Source: Acidobacteriota bacterium (GTDB lineage Bacteria; Acidobacteriota; Terriglobia; Bryobacterales; Bryobacteraceae). Taken from it: a DNA stretch of 64,000 nt. Below are positions 44,985 through 53,117 of this stretch, piece after piece. The translations under genes and the position numbers were made by a program. Each line of letters opens with the position of its first letter. The first letter of the stretch is position 1. The stretch is from NCBI GenBank assembly GCA_018268715.1, contig JAFDVZ010000002.1, positions 367,632-431,631 on the forward strand, in the 5' to 3' direction. The notes below the pieces were generated by a model, which saw only the letters and a program-made list of their open reading frames with translations, made no database searches and was not told the DNA's origin.

Positions 44985-46343
44985 ATGAGATCGAACTGGC
45001 AAATTCTGGTGGTGGACGACGAAGAGGTGATGTGCGAGTCGTTGGCGGCCTGGCTGCGCGAGGACGGCTATTCGGTGGACACCGCCGCAAGCGGCCGCCA
45101 AGCGGTTGACCAGTCGAAGACCAACGAGTACGCCATCTACTTCATCGACCTGAAGATGCCCGGCGGAATGGACGGCATCGAGACGATGATCGAGATCCGC
45201 AAGCTGAGGCCGGAAGCCTCCATCATCATCATCACCGCCTACGCCACCGTCGACACGGCCATCGCCGCCATGAAGGAGGGCGCGCAGGAATATATCGTCA
45301 AGCCGTGCAATCCCGCCGAGATCTCCCTGCTGGTGGGCCGCATCATCAAGGTCAAGAATCTGCAGCGGGAAAACCTGATTCTGCGCAAGAAGTTGAACAG
45401 GCAGTATCACTATCGCGACATCATCAGCAAGAACGCCAAGATGCGGGAGTTGCTGGACCTGGTGTCGCAGATTTCGAACCTGCGCAGTACGGTGTTGATC
45501 CGCGGCGAGAGCGGCACGGGCAAGGAGTTAATCGCTCGCGCGATCCACTTTTCGGGGGATCGGGCTTCGAAGCCCTTCGTCGCCGTCTCCTGCGCGGCGC
45601 TGGCTGAAACGCTGCTCGAGTCGGAGTTATTCGGCTATGAGAAAGGCGCATTCACCGGGGCGAACAGTCAGCGAAAAGGGAAGTTCGAGTTAGCCGACAG
45701 CGGGACAATTTTCCTGGACGAGATTGGGGACATTTCGCCGAAACTACAGGCTGACCTGCTACGGGTGCTGCAGGAGCGGAGCTTCTATCGGCTCGGCGGG
45801 AACGATGAAATCCACGTCGACGCAAGAGTGATCGCGGCCACTCACAGGAACTTGCAGCAGGCGGTGCTGGATGGCGAGTTTCGCGAGGACCTATATTACC
45901 GCCTGAATGTCATCGAAATCCGCATCCCGCCGTTACGGTCTCGACGTGAGGATGTGCCGTTGCTCGCCAATCACTTCGTGGAGAGGCTTTCGCACGAGTT
46001 GAACAAGAACGTCGCCGGTGTTTCGGAACCGGCGCTCGGGCTGCTCATGGACTATGACTGGCCGGGGAACGTGCGCGAGTTGGAGAACGCGGTGGAGCGC
46101 GCTATCGTGACTTCGAAGGACCGGTACCTCACCGAGGAGGACTTCCGTTTTCTTGAGGCGAACATCGAGGCGCACCGATCCTGGGTCCCCCCGCCGAACA
46201 TGACTCTTCAGGAGCTGGAGAAAGAAGCGATCGTGGCGGCGATACAACGCGCCGACGGCAATATCAAGGAAGCCGCGGCGGCGCTGGGCATCGATCGGTC
46301 GACTCTGTACGACAAGATCAAGCGCTACGACATCCAGAGATAG
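44985..46343 (+). CDS. NtrC-family sigma-54-dependent response regulator
   Basis: 452 residues. The receiver domain (6-120) has the phospho-acceptor Asp55 in FIDLKMPG and Lys in YIVKPCN. The AAA+ domain has Walker A GESGTGKE at 174-181, the sigma-54 contact motif GAFTGA at 221-226 and Walker B TIFLDEIGD. A Fis-type HTH closes the protein (GNIKEAAAALGIDRSTLYDK). AGGAAG lies upstream of the ATG. It is the third gene of the haem kinase, archaemetzincin and regulator run. It should activate sigma-54 promoters; no good sigma-54 site was found in the window. Confidence 0.93.
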   Translation: MRSNWQILVVDDEEVMCESLAAWLREDGYSVDTAASGRQAVDQSKTNEYAIYFIDLKMPGGMDGIETMIEIRKLRPEASIIIITAYATVDTAIAAMKEGAQEYIVKPCNPAEISLLVGRIIKVKNLQRENLILRKKLNRQYHYRDIISKNAKMRELLDLVSQISNLRSTVLIRGESGTGKELIARAIHFSGDRASKPFVAVSCAALAETLLESELFGYEKGAFTGANSQRKGKFELADSGTIFLDEIGDISPKLQADLLRVLQERSFYRLGGNDEIHVDARVIAATHRNLQQAVLDGEFREDLYYRLNVIEIRIPPLRSRREDVPLLANHFVERLSHELNKNVAGVSEPALGLLMDYDWPGNVRELENAVERAIVTSKDRYLTEEDFRFLEANIEAHRSWVPPPNMTLQELEKEAIVAAIQRADGNIKEAAAALGIDRSTLYDKIKRYDIQR

Positions 46344-46348
46344 ACGAC

Positions 46349-48796
46349 TTAGCGCGGCCGGTAATAGCGGATGTAGTCGCAATAGACATGGCCCGGCAGT
46401 CGCGAGTCATCCACCTTTTCGGCTGGGTTCGCCTTCGATCGAATCCCGCTGAGCGCGATGCGGACGTTGGCCGCCGGCTCCGCCCCCGCCGCGACCGTGT
46501 GGACAAGTTCGCCGTCCAGATAATAACGCACGGTCTTTGACGTGCGCTCGCAGCCGAACACGTGATAGTCCCACAGCGGGAGCGTTTTCACTTGTTTGGC
46601 GAGGTCCTGAGTCGCGCCGGCGGAGTAGGAATCCGCGGTGGAGGAATCGGCTTCGACGATGCCCAGCTCCACCGATGCGTTCTCGCGCAACAGCCGAAAT
46701 GAAGTATGCCACCCCTTTCCCGCGAGTACGCGGAAGCGGGCTTCGTAATAGCCGTATCCGAAGGTGCCCTTGCTGGTTAACCCGCCGCCCGTGTAAACGC
46801 TCCCACCGGTCGCCGACACCCGGTTCATCGTCAGGATGAGGCCGCCGTCGCTGACCGCGACGTTACGCGGCAACTGGGTGCTGGCGTCGGTCGAGTCGGT
46901 TCGGTAACTCCATCGAGTCGCGTCGACTGAGCCGCCATCGAACTCATCCGACCATGCTAACTCATATCCAGCCGGGATCTTAGCCGCGCGCGGCGCCAGG
47001 GCGGCCTTGCCCACGCCACGTGTCATCGCCTCGCGCAACTCGGGCAGGTAGCTCTGATACACCCCGCGAGGCGTCGTGTTGTGTTTCGTGGCGATCGCCG
47101 CCGCCATCCCCACCACTTCGCCCATCATTCCGGTGGTGCGCATCACCCTCACCGTGCCGAGCGCCACGTGAGTCACGCTGATGTCGCGGCCCGCCATGAA
47201 CAGGTTCTCGATATTGCGCGAGTAGAAACACCGATAGGGAATCGCGTACGGCGTCTTCTTGCCGAAGCTGGCCACGGAGCGGAACTCCTCGCCGGGGAAC
47301 TGCGCGGAGATCTTCTCGGTTGGCACGTGCAGGTCGATGGACCATGTGGCGGTCACCGAGGCGTCCGGAAACGGACGATTCTCGACGATGTCCTGCTGCT
47401 CGAGAATGACATCGCCCATCAGTCTCCTCGATTCGCGTTTGCCGCCCACGTAGGCGACCCACGACAGCCGCAAGTTATCGAATTTGTCCTTCCTGGCGCT
47501 GTGGTTCTTCTGATAGGACCAGTTGCCGTAGATCGCCCGGAACGCGGAGTCCCGGATCATCTCGAAGTCGTCGATCTGGTGGCGGTTCTGGCCGGTCTCC
47601 CAATCCCAGTCGCCGCGCGTGGCGTTCTGCATGGACTGCTCGTTGAACTGCAATGCCCACGGCGTTTCGGGGAACGTCGTGGCTCTGCCGGCATCCTCGG
47701 AGTACCACATCACCGATGTCCCCATCACGAGCTTGTCTGCCGTGGTGGGCGCCATCGATTCGCCGGTCTCCGACTGGCTCTCGCGTCCGTAGCGAAAGTC
47801 CGCGCCGGCCATGAAGCCGATGTTGCCGTCGCCCGTGCAATCGGCGAACAGAGGGGCGGAGAAGCGCAGCTCGCGGCTGGTCATCACGTCGCGCGCAATC
47901 ACCGCCTTGATGCGAGAGCCCTCCTTCTCCACCGAGTAGGCCCGCGTGTTCAGGAACAGCTTCACGTTCTTTTCGGCCTTCACCACCGCCAGCTTCCGTT
48001 CGTCGTCGTAGTTGGCGGCGGGCTGCGCGTTACCGGCCTTGCCGGGGTCCAACTCCGCCACCACCACGCCGATGGACGGATAGGGCGGCAGGTTGATCGC
48101 CCCGCCGAGTGCCACGCGAATGTCGGAACTCGTGTTTCCGCCGAGAATCGGCCGGTCCTGTATCAAGGCCACCTTCAGGCCGAGCCGGGCCGCTGAAACC
48201 GCGGTGGACGTGCCCGCCATGCCTCCGCCGATCACCACCAGATCGAACGCTCCGGCGTTAGTGGGCGCGGGGGCAAGCCCCAGCGTCTTGCGGCGGAAAG
48301 CCATGAGCACGGGTCCCTGGTCGGGCGGCTTCAGGTTCGTATCCGTGGTGAGAAGGACCGCGTCACAACGGCCTTCAAACCCGGTCAGGTCATGGAGCGT
48401 GAGTTCGAGCTTGCCCTTCGCCAAACGGATCGTTCCGCCGTCCTGCCAATGCCACTTCGCTCCCTCCGTGCCGAAGGTCGGGGCTAGCGGCTTGCCATTC
48501 GCCAGCACCTGGAACCGCCCCGGCGCACCCGGAGCGTTCCACTGGGCCACCCAATCGCGAGTGCGAACCCAGACGCGATAGGCGCCGGATTCGGGTATCG
48601 TCACGGCGGTGTGAGCGTCGCCCACCGGCGCGCCCATGCCGTGCGCCAGCAGGAATGCGGATCCCATTTGATCGGCAAACTGCTGATCGATCACCCAACC
48701 GCCCGTGTACTCGAAACTCTCGGCCTCAATCAACAGCGTGCTGGGGGCCGCCACGGCGAAGGCGGACATGATGAGGAGGGCGAGGAGCGTTCGCAT
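46349..48796 (-). CDS. Secreted FAD-dependent oxidoreductase fused to a GH16-like domain
   Basis: 815 residues. A signal peptide (LLALLIMSAFAVAAPS) is followed by a carbohydrate-binding-like beta domain (about 20-150, EAESFEYTGGWVIDQQFADQ), then an FAD-dependent oxidoreductase domain of the PF12831 type with VVIGGGMAGTSTAVSAARLG, GGNTSSDIRVALGG and FADCTGDGNIG. Residues 611-815 form a concanavalin-like GH16 domain beginning YELAWSDEFDGG. The GH16 active-site motif reads E710-L-G-I-V-E715: both Glu are kept but the middle Asp is Gly. The two enzyme types in one chain are unusual; the glycan domain may target the oxidoreductase to polysaccharide. Confidence 0.88.
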   Translation of the reverse strand: MRTLLALLIMSAFAVAAPSTLLIEAESFEYTGGWVIDQQFADQMGSAFLLAHGMGAPVGDAHTAVTIPESGAYRVWVRTRDWVAQWNAPGAPGRFQVLANGKPLAPTFGTEGAKWHWQDGGTIRLAKGKLELTLHDLTGFEGRCDAVLLTTDTNLKPPDQGPVLMAFRRKTLGLAPAPTNAGAFDLVVIGGGMAGTSTAVSAARLGLKVALIQDRPILGGNTSSDIRVALGGAINLPPYPSIGVVVAELDPGKAGNAQPAANYDDERKLAVVKAEKNVKLFLNTRAYSVEKEGSRIKAVIARDVMTSRELRFSAPLFADCTGDGNIGFMAGADFRYGRESQSETGESMAPTTADKLVMGTSVMWYSEDAGRATTFPETPWALQFNEQSMQNATRGDWDWETGQNRHQIDDFEMIRDSAFRAIYGNWSYQKNHSARKDKFDNLRLSWVAYVGGKRESRRLMGDVILEQQDIVENRPFPDASVTATWSIDLHVPTEKISAQFPGEEFRSVASFGKKTPYAIPYRCFYSRNIENLFMAGRDISVTHVALGTVRVMRTTGMMGEVVGMAAAIATKHNTTPRGVYQSYLPELREAMTRGVGKAALAPRAAKIPAGYELAWSDEFDGGSVDATRWSYRTDSTDASTQLPRNVAVSDGGLILTMNRVSATGGSVYTGGGLTSKGTFGYGYYEARFRVLAGKGWHTSFRLLRENASVELGIVEADSSTADSYSAGATQDLAKQVKTLPLWDYHVFGCERTSKTVRYYLDGELVHTVAAGAEPAANVRIALSGIRSKANPAEKVDDSRLPGHVYCDYIRYYRPR

Positions 48797-48802
48797 GCGA
48801 CA

Positions 48803-49774
48803 CTACGTTATCGCATTCAACAGACTGTCCTCGAAGCTATAATCCGGCGTCGGAAACGGGTTGTGCTCGAGCCACCAGGCGTAGGTCCCCCGCAGCCCGT
48901 CGTTGAACGGTATGGGCTCGAAGCCGAGCAGCCCGCGCGCCTTGTCGATGCGGATGGTGATTGGCGGCAGATCGAAATAGTGGGCGAAGTAGAGCTTCGG
49001 GCCCATGGGGCTGCCGCCGGCGGCCAGCGCTTTCTCGCGTGGGATGTACACGATCTGCGGTTCGTATCCCGCCGCGGCGGCGATGGCGCGAACCGCCTGC
49101 TCCTGGGTCACGGGACCGTGGTTTGCGGCGTTGAAGGCGTGTCCCACCGCGGCCGGCCGTTCGAGGATGCGCATGCAGATCTGCACGATGTCGTCGGCGT
49201 GGACGAACTGCATCAGGCGCTTTCCGTCCTCGGGAACCAGGATGGGCCTTCGGTCGCGAAGGCGCTCCCAGAAGAACGCCTCGCGATAGAACGGATTGCC
49301 GGGCCCATAGACGAACGGCGGCCGGATGGTTACGGCGGGCAGGCCGGGCATGGAAAATAGCGCGCGCTCACTGGATGCTTTGTTCGCAGAATAAGGCTTG
49401 GGATCGTCCGGCGGCGCCAGCGGAGCATCCTCGCTGAGATCGAGTCCCTCCTCATACGCGCCGACGGTGGACATGAAGACGTACCGTTCCAGTTGCGGGC
49501 CCGCACAAGCCTGGGCGGCGGCCGCCACCTGCGAAGCGGTGGTGCCTCGCCCGAAGTCGTATACGTTATCGAAGACCGCTTCGAATCTGCGCCCCGTCAG
49601 GACGCGGCGAACCGCTTCGGGATCGTTGCGGTCCGCCAGCAGCCCCTCCACTCCGGGCGCGAGCTTCGAGTCCGGACTGCGATGCAGCGCCGTCACGTTG
49701 TGGCCCGCCGCGAGCAGCGCATCCACCAGCCGACGCCCTATCAGCGACGTGCCTCCGATGACCAGAATCCTCAT
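48803..49774 (-). CDS. NAD-dependent epimerase/dehydratase (extended SDR)
   Basis: 323 residues. It has an N-terminal Rossmann fold with GGTSLIGRRLVDALL, the SDR active-site YSANK and preceding Ser/Thr in FMSTVGAYEEG, and VTIRPPFVYGPGNP. The closest general type is a nucleotide-sugar or isoflavone-reductase-like SDR; the substrate is not clear. It starts 28 bp after the divergent LytTR gene's -10. GATAAT lies eight nt before the ATG with no Shine-Dalgarno, suggesting a leaderless mRNA. The FAD-GH16 gene begins only 6 bp after its stop, so the two are likely cotranscribed. Confidence 0.87.
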   Translation of the reverse strand: MRILVIGGTSLIGRRLVDALLAAGHNVTALHRSPDSKLAPGVEGLLADRNDPEAVRRVLTGRRFEAVFDNVYDFGRGTTASQVAAAAQACAGPQLERYVFMSTVGAYEEGLDLSEDAPLAPPDDPKPYSANKASSERALFSMPGLPAVTIRPPFVYGPGNPFYREAFFWERLRDRRPILVPEDGKRLMQFVHADDIVQICMRILERPAAVGHAFNAANHGPVTQEQAVRAIAAAAGYEPQIVYIPREKALAAGGSPMGPKLYFAHYFDLPPITIRIDKARGLLGFEPIPFNDGLRGTYAWWLEHNPFPTPDYSFEDSLLNAIT

Positions 49775-49782
49775 ATCCAGCC

Positions 49783-49788
49783 ATTATC
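49783..49788 (-). promoter_or_regulatory. Candidate leaderless -10 (GATAAT) for the SDR gene
   Basis: The minus-strand GATAAT ends 8 nt before ATG 49774. It lies in a 53-bp divergent space with a second such box for the LytTR gene. Confidence 0.5.
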
Positions 49789-49813
49789 GGCCGATCCGCT
49801 GAACGCCGTTCGG

Positions 49814-49819
49814 TATACT
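49814..49819 (+). promoter_or_regulatory. Candidate leaderless -10 (TATACT) for the LytTR gene
   Basis: TATACT ends 8 nt before ATG 49828, with no Shine-Dalgarno in between (GAGATTAC). It predicts that transcription starts within one or two bases of the start codon. Confidence 0.5.
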
Positions 49820-49827
49820 GAGATTAC

Positions 49828-50613
49828 ATGCCGGCGCGCGCGACGACTACGATTTCTACGGTCATCGTGGATGACGAGCAACTCGCCTCTGAAGAGTTGC
49901 AGTATCTGCTCAAGGACTTCCCCGATGTGGAAGTGGTCGCCGCTGGCTCCAACGGTTTCGAGGCGTTCGACCTGATCGAGAAACTTGAGCCGGACTTGGT
50001 CTTCATGGACGTCCAGATGCCGGGCATGGATGGCCTTTCGGTGATCCGCAAGCTGCGCGAGAAGGAAGTGCCCCTGCCGTACTTTATCCTCGCCACCGCC
50101 TTCGATCACTACGCCATCGAGGCGTTCACGCTGGAGGCGATGGACTATCTGCTGAAGCCGATCGAGAAGGACCGCCTGGCCATGACCATCGACAGGGCCC
50201 GGCGCGCGATCGGCGAGAAGGCGAAGGCCGCGCCGCCTGAGACCGTGTCGCTGCTTGCGCCGCGCGGCGGATTGCAGCGCACGAAACTGCTGGTCAAGAG
50301 CGGTAATCGGAACTTCATCGTGGACGCCAACGACGTCATCTACGCGACCATTGACGACGGGTTGATCACGATCGTCGCCACGGGGGTCGAAGGGCAGTCG
50401 AATTACCGGACCATCGAGGAGTTGCAGTCGAATCTCGATCCCGATGTGTTCTGGCGCGTGCACCGGTCGTTTCTGGTGAACATCAACCGGATCAAGGAAG
50501 TGATTCCCTGGTTCAAGTCGAGTTATCAGTTACGAATGGACGATAAGCGCCAAACCGAAGTTCCCGTCAGCCGGGTCCAAACCAAGCGCCTTCGCGCGCT
50601 GCTCAAGCTATAG
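49828..50613 (+). CDS. LytTR-family response regulator
   Basis: 261 residues. The receiver domain (10-125) has the acidic pair VDDE, phospho-acceptor Asp61 in VFMDVQMPG, Thr in ILATAFDH and Lys in YLLKPIEK. A linker leads to a LytTR DNA-binding domain (about 155-258) with KSGNRNFIVDANDVIYATID, NYRTIEELQSNL and VHRSFLVNINRIKEV. No sensor kinase is adjacent. It is divergent from the SDR gene and followed 18 bp later by an esterase-like gene. Confidence 0.92.
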   Translation: MPARATTTISTVIVDDEQLASEELQYLLKDFPDVEVVAAGSNGFEAFDLIEKLEPDLVFMDVQMPGMDGLSVIRKLREKEVPLPYFILATAFDHYAIEAFTLEAMDYLLKPIEKDRLAMTIDRARRAIGEKAKAAPPETVSLLAPRGGLQRTKLLVKSGNRNFIVDANDVIYATIDDGLITIVATGVEGQSNYRTIEELQSNLDPDVFWRVHRSFLVNINRIKEVIPWFKSSYQLRMDDKRQTEVPVSRVQTKRLRALLKL

Positions 50614-50631
50614 GTCAGAGACAGTTTCGCA

Positions 50632-51339
50632 ATGAATCGCGAATATCACAAGTGGTACAGCCCCTCGCTACACCGCGAGATGGAGCTATTGATTTTCGGG
50701 CACGGCGGAGCGCCAGTGCTGGTTTTTCCCACCTCGAAGGGGCGCTTCTTCGAATATGAAGACCGCGGGATGATCGAGGCGGCGCGCTGGAAGTACGATG
50801 GCGGCGGTCAGATGGCGGTGTGCGTCGACAGCGTGGACGCCGAGAGCTGGTATAACCGCGAGGCCCATCCGCGCGACCGCGCGTTGCGACACGCGCACTA
50901 CGACCTGTACCTTACCACGGAGGTGCTGCCTCTGATCCGCACCCGGACGGGAGGGCCGCTCACCACCACGGGTTGTTCGTTCGGCGGCTACCACGCGGTG
51001 AATTACGCCCTGCGGCATCCGGATCTGGTGTCGGGCTGTGTTAGCATGAGCGGCGCCTTCGATATCAAGCAGTTTCTCGATGGATATTACGACGATAACT
51101 GCTATTACAATAATCCCGTTGATTTTGTGCCGGGCATGACTGACTCGTGGTATCTCGACCAGTATCGCCGCATGCGTATCGTGCTGGCCACTGGTGAACG
51201 GGATATCTGCCTGGGCGAGAACCGCCGCATGAGCGGACTGTTGTCGGCCAAGGACGTGCCGCACTGGCTCGACGTCTGGGGCAACGGCACGGCTCACGAC
51301 TGGCCGTGGTGGCGGGAGATGGTCCAGAAGTTCCTCTAA
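50632..51339 (+). CDS. Putative esterase (alpha/beta hydrolase, PF00756-like)
   Basis: 235 residues, no signal peptide. N-terminal YHKWYSPSLHREMELLIFG and the nucleophile elbow GCSFGGYHA are typical of the cytosolic esterase group related to esterase D. A later Asp/Glu in LATGERDICLGEN and His in NGTAHDWPWW complete a likely triad. Substrates are probably short acyl or formyl esters. It shares a strand with the LytTR gene 18 bp upstream, without a clear Shine-Dalgarno, and converges on the next hydrolase. Confidence 0.83.
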   Translation: MNREYHKWYSPSLHREMELLIFGHGGAPVLVFPTSKGRFFEYEDRGMIEAARWKYDGGGQMAVCVDSVDAESWYNREAHPRDRALRHAHYDLYLTTEVLPLIRTRTGGPLTTTGCSFGGYHAVNYALRHPDLVSGCVSMSGAFDIKQFLDGYYDDNCYYNNPVDFVPGMTDSWYLDQYRRMRIVLATGERDICLGENRRMSGLLSAKDVPHWLDVWGNGTAHDWPWWREMVQKFL

Positions 51340-51349
51340 ATCGCGGGGC

Positions 51350-52219
51350 TCAGTGCCGGGCGAACCAGGCGAGCACGCGGCGGGCGAATTCGGGTCCTGC
51401 TGCTTGGGCCGCTTCAGTGTGTCCCGCGCCCGGAACCAGCCACAACTCCGCCGATGGGTTCGCGCGCGCCAGCGCTTCGGAATGAGCGGGCGGCGTCTGC
51501 CGGTCCGCCAGCCCGTGAATTAACAGGATTGGCGTCCGCGTGTGCGCAATGGCGGTGCGCGGTGAGACGTTTCTGAAGTCGAAACCGTAGCGGACCCTCG
51601 CCCAGATCATCCCCGCGTGGACGACCCAGGCGTCGAGCGGCGGGGGAACGCCAAAGCTCGCACGCAGGCGATACTCCCCGATCGTTTCGAGGTCTGAGAA
51701 CGAGCACTCCGCCACGATCGCGCGGAACGCCGGCTCAATCTCCGCCGCCTGAATCGCCACCGCCGCGCCCAGCGATTCGCCCAGCGCATAGATAGCGACA
51801 CAACCCTGCGACCGCGACCAGGCGGCCCAATCGAGCAGGTCATGTTTCTCGAGCAGTCCGTAGGTGACGTCCGCGCCGCCGCTTTCGCCGTGCGCCCGCG
51901 AATCGGGCGCAAGCACGGAATAGCCGGCCTCCAGAAACAGGGGAGCGAATCCGGCGCCGCGCCGGTCCGCGATGCCGTGCAGCAGGATCACGCAGCGCCC
52001 GTCGTGGTTCGGCGCGGCGAAATGCCAGGCCTCCAGGCGCACGCCGTCCCTCGCCCGCAGGCTTACGGTTCGGGCGCCCGCCGGCGCGAGCTTGGGGACG
52101 GGCGTTCGGGGAACGTGCAGAGTGGCGGAGCAGAACACCGCCCCGGCGGCGAGCGTCACCGCCGAGCCCGCCGCCAGCACAACGCCAGCGGCCCACAGCC
52201 ATTTCGCGCGGCTCGTCAT
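51350..52219 (-). CDS. Membrane-anchored alpha/beta hydrolase
   Basis: 289 residues. One N-terminal transmembrane helix (WLWAAGVVLAAGSAVTLAAG) is followed by an alpha/beta-hydrolase domain with VILLHGIADRRGAG, the nucleophile elbow ALGESLGAA, HGLADRQTPP (acid) and GAGHTEAAQ (His). It resembles the YfhR/bem46-like family of serine hydrolases, with its active domain outside the membrane. CATAAT lies six nt upstream of the ATG, with no Shine-Dalgarno, pointing to a leaderless mRNA. It is divergent from sdhCAB with a 202-bp gap. Confidence 0.85.
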   Translation of the reverse strand: MTSRAKWLWAAGVVLAAGSAVTLAAGAVFCSATLHVPRTPVPKLAPAGARTVSLRARDGVRLEAWHFAAPNHDGRCVILLHGIADRRGAGFAPLFLEAGYSVLAPDSRAHGESGGADVTYGLLEKHDLLDWAAWSRSQGCVAIYALGESLGAAVAIQAAEIEPAFRAIVAECSFSDLETIGEYRLRASFGVPPPLDAWVVHAGMIWARVRYGFDFRNVSPRTAIAHTRTPILLIHGLADRQTPPAHSEALARANPSAELWLVPGAGHTEAAQAAGPEFARRVLAWFARH

Positions 52220-52421
52220 CGGGCGATTATGGAGGCGTCCACACCCCGATTATGCGCGATCCCTGTTCGAATCAGCCGGGGGCCGATCGATTCGGACCCA
52301 TGCGTCCGTTGTAAGATCAGAAGTTGATACTCCCGCAATGCTGCAGGCCGTCCCGCTGTGGCGCCGCTCTCGGCGCGCAGGGCCGGTCGAGCCATCTTCA
52401 AATCAGACGGGTAAGGAGAGT
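52220..52421. other. 202-bp upstream region of sdhCAB
   Basis: No gene is seen. It contains the leaderless-type box of the hydrolase (52226-52231) and must hold the sdh promoter. A weak TAAGAT-like -10 lies near 52311-52316 but has no good -35. The sdhC Shine-Dalgarno AAGGAGAG is at the right end. Confidence 0.5.
52226..52231 (-). promoter_or_regulatory. Candidate leaderless -10 (CATAAT) for the membrane hydrolase
   Basis: On the minus strand the hexamer ends 6 nt before ATG 52219; no Shine-Dalgarno is present. Confidence 0.45.
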
Positions 52422-53111
52422 ATGAGCGCAACCGCAGTCGGTTTTGGTGATTCGCGCGCGGCCCGGTTCTGGAACGCGACCATCGGCAAGAAAATTGTGA
52501 TGGCCGCCAGCGGAGCCGTTCTGTTCCTGTTCGTTGTCGCGCACCTTCTCGGTAATCTGCAAGTCTTCCTGGGCGCCGAGCATTTTAACGCCTACGCAAG
52601 GCTGCTCCGCGTGGAGCCGGCCCTGCTGTGGGCGGCGCGCCTGGGGCTTCTCACGATGGTGGTCCTCCACGTGTGGGCCAGCTTCCAGCTACTGCTGCTA
52701 AACAAGATGGAAGCCCGTCCGGTAGGCTACGTCAAGAAGAAGAACATCGGATCTTCTTACGCCTCCCGCACGATGTATTGGAGCGGGCCGATCATCGCGG
52801 CCTTCGTCATTTATCACCTGATGCAGTTCACCCTGGGCATCGGCGGCACGCCGTTTGAGGAGGGCAAGGCCTACGAGAATCTGGTGGCCGGCTTCCAGGT
52901 GATCCCGATTTCGATTTTCTACCTGATCGCGATGGCGATGTTGATGACGCACCTGTTCCACGGCGTTTGGAGCGCGTTCCAGACGCTCGGCGTCAATCAC
53001 CCCCGTTACACGCCCATGCTGCGTACGCTGGCGAAGTTGATCGCGATCGCCTTGTTCCTCGGTTTTGCCTCCATCCCGGTCGGCGTGATGACGGGGATCG
53101 TTCACACGTAA
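52422..53111 (+). CDS. sdhC: Succinate dehydrogenase cytochrome b558 subunit
   Basis: 229 residues from ATG 52422, with AAGGAGAG directly upstream; the frame is open upstream but that part has no homology features. Five transmembrane helices are visible, with haem-ligand type His residues in VVAHLLGNLQ, VVLHVWAS, VIYHLMQF and THLFHGVWSA. This is the single-subunit, di-haem b anchor of the B. subtilis/Bacteroidetes type; no sdhD is present. It passes electrons between succinate oxidation and the quinone pool. It is first in sdhCAB. Confidence 0.93.
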   Translation: MSATAVGFGDSRAARFWNATIGKKIVMAASGAVLFLFVVAHLLGNLQVFLGAEHFNAYARLLRVEPALLWAARLGLLTMVVLHVWASFQLLLLNKMEARPVGYVKKKNIGSSYASRTMYWSGPIIAAFVIYHLMQFTLGIGGTPFEEGKAYENLVAGFQVIPISIFYLIAMAMLMTHLFHGVWSAFQTLGVNHPRYTPMLRTLAKLIAIALFLGFASIPVGVMTGIVHT

Positions 53112-53117
53112 ACTGCC

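Noticed and set aside
48838-48845. CTATAATC on the plus strand near the SDR gene end
   Set aside because: It lies in coding sequence, with no plus-strand gene downstream to serve.
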